This document shows positions 42,910-44,170 of a DNA stretch of 44,170 bases, piece after piece (position 1 is the first letter of the stretch; each line of letters opens with the position of its first letter). A program made the translations under genes and the position numbers. The stretch is taken from contig LBOO01000009.1 in NCBI GenBank assembly GCA_000989565.1, positions 1 to 44,170 on the forward strand, written 5' to 3'. Below the pieces are notes generated by a model. That model saw only the letters and a program-made list of their open reading frames with translations. It had not been told where the DNA came from and did not search any database. This stretch comes from Candidatus Peregrinibacteria bacterium GW2011_GWA2_33_10. Lineage in GTDB: Bacteria; Patescibacteriota; Gracilibacteria; UBA1369; GWC2-33-13.

Positions 42910-43184
42910 GTAGCGGCTTTTGATTTTTTTAAAGTTTCTAAAGTTGCTTTTACTGATGGATTACCAGTGTTTTTTAAATCTAAGCGTTTTTTAAATGTAG
43001 ATTGAAGTGGAGTTATAAATTCATCAGCCCATGAAGGTGTCAATACAAGAACTTCTTTAAAATCAATAATTAAATTTTCTTTATCTTTTATATCTTTAAT
43101 TAAAGGCTGTAAGGCTAAATAGGCTTCTTTACCTGATGGTCGGGAAATTAAATTTGTGCCAAATTTTTTTAAATAGATTATCAT
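42906..43184 (-). CDS. STAS-like domain protein (DUF4325 type)
   Basis: A 92-residue protein with an alternating strand-helix pattern of the STAS-like DUF4325 family. It has an N-terminal RPSGKEAYLAL, strand NLIIDFKEVLVLTPSWADEFI (the segment that in STAS anti-anti-sigma factors carries the phosphorylated Ser/Thr) and a C-terminal helix. It lies 12 bp after the MerR-GHKL gene in the same orientation. In known systems a GHKL kinase and a STAS protein form a phosphorylation or partner-binding switch; the same is inferred here. Confidence 0.75.
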   Translation of the reverse strand: MIIYLKKFGTNLISRPSGKEAYLALQPLIKDIKDKENLIIDFKEVLVLTPSWADEFITPLQSTFKKRLDLKNTGNPSVKATLETLKKSKAAT

Positions 43185-43196
43185 TTTTAATAGTGT

Positions 43197-43943
43197 TTAA
43201 TAATTAATTATTGCCAAACAGCCTGGAAATTTTATTTTATTTTTTTTAAATTTTAGGCCGGAATTTTTATCTATCTCTAATAGAATTTGACCGCTATAGA
43301 ATAATAATTTAATTGGATTAGATAAAATAATATCCTTAACAAATTTGAGGCCATTTCCTCTATCTTCAGGAGCACGAGCTGAAATATAGCGAGTGAATGC
43401 TATTTGCAGTGCTTCCTGATCATTTTTTAATTCAGGCAATACTCTTTTTAAAGTTTTTAAAATTCCCTGTCCACGATCAGCTAAAATTATTAGTTTTTTT
43501 TGCATGTCGTAACCAAAAAATACTCCCGGAACGTCCGGCCAACTACCTATATTATGATTGTAAGAATTATTGCCAATTTCACCGGCTACCGCGATCAAGA
43601 GGGGAAAAATTTCTTTAATTTCAGTAATCTTTGATAGTTTTATACTTAAACTCTGTAATCGAGCGGAAAAAATATCATTTGTCTCGCAATATAAATCTGG
43701 TGAGGTTTCTGTAGCAGTTTTGCCGGATGCCCATTTTATAGCTTTAGTTTCTATATTCTCTGGTATTGTTCCGGTTTCATTTTTTAAAAAATTTTCCAGA
43801 TGTTCCGGCTGATAATAACGTTTACTTGATGCATGAGGCCGAAAAGATTTTAGAACTCCTTTATCTTCCCAATTTCTCAGGGTATCTATTGATACTCCTA
43901 AAATTTTTGCTGCTTCACTAATTGATAATAATTTTTTTTTCAT
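43197..43943 (-). CDS. MerR-type HTH fused to GHKL (histidine kinase-like) ATPase domain
   Basis: A 248-residue protein. Residues 4-53 are a MerR/excisionase-type winged helix (LSISEAAKILGVSIDTLRNWEDKGVLK, with RYYQPEHLENFLK). Residues about 90-225 are a GHKL ATPase: N-box GEIGNNSYNHN (Glu122, Asn126), G1 ADRGQGI (Asp156) and G2 RGNGLKF (195-201). There is no His-phosphoacceptor domain and no membrane segment. A DNA-binding domain fused to an anti-sigma-type ATPase is unusual; it could switch its own promoter according to the state of the STAS-like partner. Five 10-bp repeats lie 17 bp upstream of the ATG. The start has a good Shine-Dalgarno (AGGTGA, 43956-43951), unlike most genes here. Confidence 0.82.
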   Translation of the reverse strand: MKKKLLSISEAAKILGVSIDTLRNWEDKGVLKSFRPHASSKRYYQPEHLENFLKNETGTIPENIETKAIKWASGKTATETSPDLYCETNDIFSARLQSLSIKLSKITEIKEIFPLLIAVAGEIGNNSYNHNIGSWPDVPGVFFGYDMQKKLIILADRGQGILKTLKRVLPELKNDQEALQIAFTRYISARAPEDRGNGLKFVKDIILSNPIKLLFYSGQILLEIDKNSGLKFKKNKIKFPGCLAIINY

Positions 43944-43960
43944 AAACAGTTCACCTAAGG

Positions 43961-44010
43961 GAATCTATGCAAATCTATGCAAATCTATGCAAATCTATGC
44001 AAATCTATGC
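43961..44010. repeat. Five 10-bp tandem repeats upstream of the MerR-GHKL gene
   Basis: Unit aaatctatgc (first copy gaatctatgc), five times without a gap, then a partial aaat. The period equals one DNA helical turn, so bound proteins would line up on one face. The array sits between the start codon and an AT-rich promoter-like stretch (44015-44035), fitting operator iterons for the adjacent HTH protein. The rest of the window (44018-44170) shows no gene. Confidence 0.8.
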
Positions 44011-44170
44011 AAATATTAACAAATTTGACTATAATTGTAAATGCTTAAGTCAGTAACGACTCACTGAGGTTATATGTCATCCAGAACTTCATTTATGTCA
44101 TCCCTGTAAATGTTACATAATTCGTTGACAGAATTATAATAAAAAAAATTTTATAATCCTGTCATAAAAT

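Noticed and set aside
43961-44014. CRISPR-like array
   Set aside because: The repeats are 10 bp with no spacers and no cas genes are present; this is a simple tandem iteron array.
44125-44157. TTGACA followed by TATAAT as a promoter at the window end
   Set aside because: The spacer is 21 bp, too long for a normal sigma70 promoter, and no start codon follows within the window.

Overview
This window is AT-rich bacterial chromosome using the standard code: TGA is a normal stop and conserved proteins read through cleanly. Gene content is compact and housekeeping. Most genes lack a recognisable Shine-Dalgarno motif, and palindromic repeats sit between genes. The best guess is a Patescibacteria/CPR-type or similar uncultured bacterium; this rests on style and gene content, not on a phylogenetic marker.

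Layout. (1) 1-7131: a lone cyclic-nucleotide-binding protein, tsaB, rsmI, a very large secreted wall protein joining a PGRP/amidase domain to a SpoIID/LytB domain, and an RNase HI with a zinc ribbon. (2) 7132-19370: a tRNA-Gly(TCC) gene whose 3' end is the left boundary of a ~12.1 kb island. A 13-bp direct repeat (7201-7213 and 19329-19341) and ~200-bp GC-rich inverted repeats (7219-7421 and 19118-19318) bound it. The cargo is defence: a RloA-like ATPase with RloB (AbiL-like), and a minus-strand operon hsdR-hsdM-hsdS-KAP NTPase-SWIM protein, plus a small YjzC-like gene. No integrase or transposase is present. A factor-independent terminator that fits the tRNA lies on the far side of the island, as expected if the island inserted between the tRNA and its own terminator. 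(3) 19407-26977: a large unknown coiled-coil-like protein, a YibE/F membrane protein, a thioredoxin-fold lipoprotein, leuCD and a stand-alone RNB-domain protein. (4) 27195-37435: ilvBN, ispH, trxB, pgk, a HAD phosphatase, a methyltransferase, a phosphoketolase gene broken by an internal deletion and frameshift, and a 2Fe-2S ferredoxin. (5) 37602-44170: mutM, a beta-CASP metallo-hydrolase, a lipid kinase, tRNA-Arg(TCG), a zinc-finger membrane protein paired with a vWA protein, and a two-gene module of a MerR-HTH/GHKL-ATPase fusion and a STAS-like protein. That module lies behind five 10-bp tandem repeats.

How parts fit together: leuCD and ilvBN give part of branched-chain amino-acid synthesis, and ispH ends the MEP isoprenoid route. 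pgk belongs to lower glycolysis, while the phosphoketolase shunt looks inactivated. The island is a dedicated anti-phage block. The strongest leads are the integrase-less, inverted-repeat-bounded defence island with KAP and SWIM genes joined to a type I R-M operon; a 262-bp MITE-like element with an 8-bp target duplication (40838-41115); the MerR-GHKL/STAS-like switch with helical-period operators; and the PGRP-SpoIID fusion.
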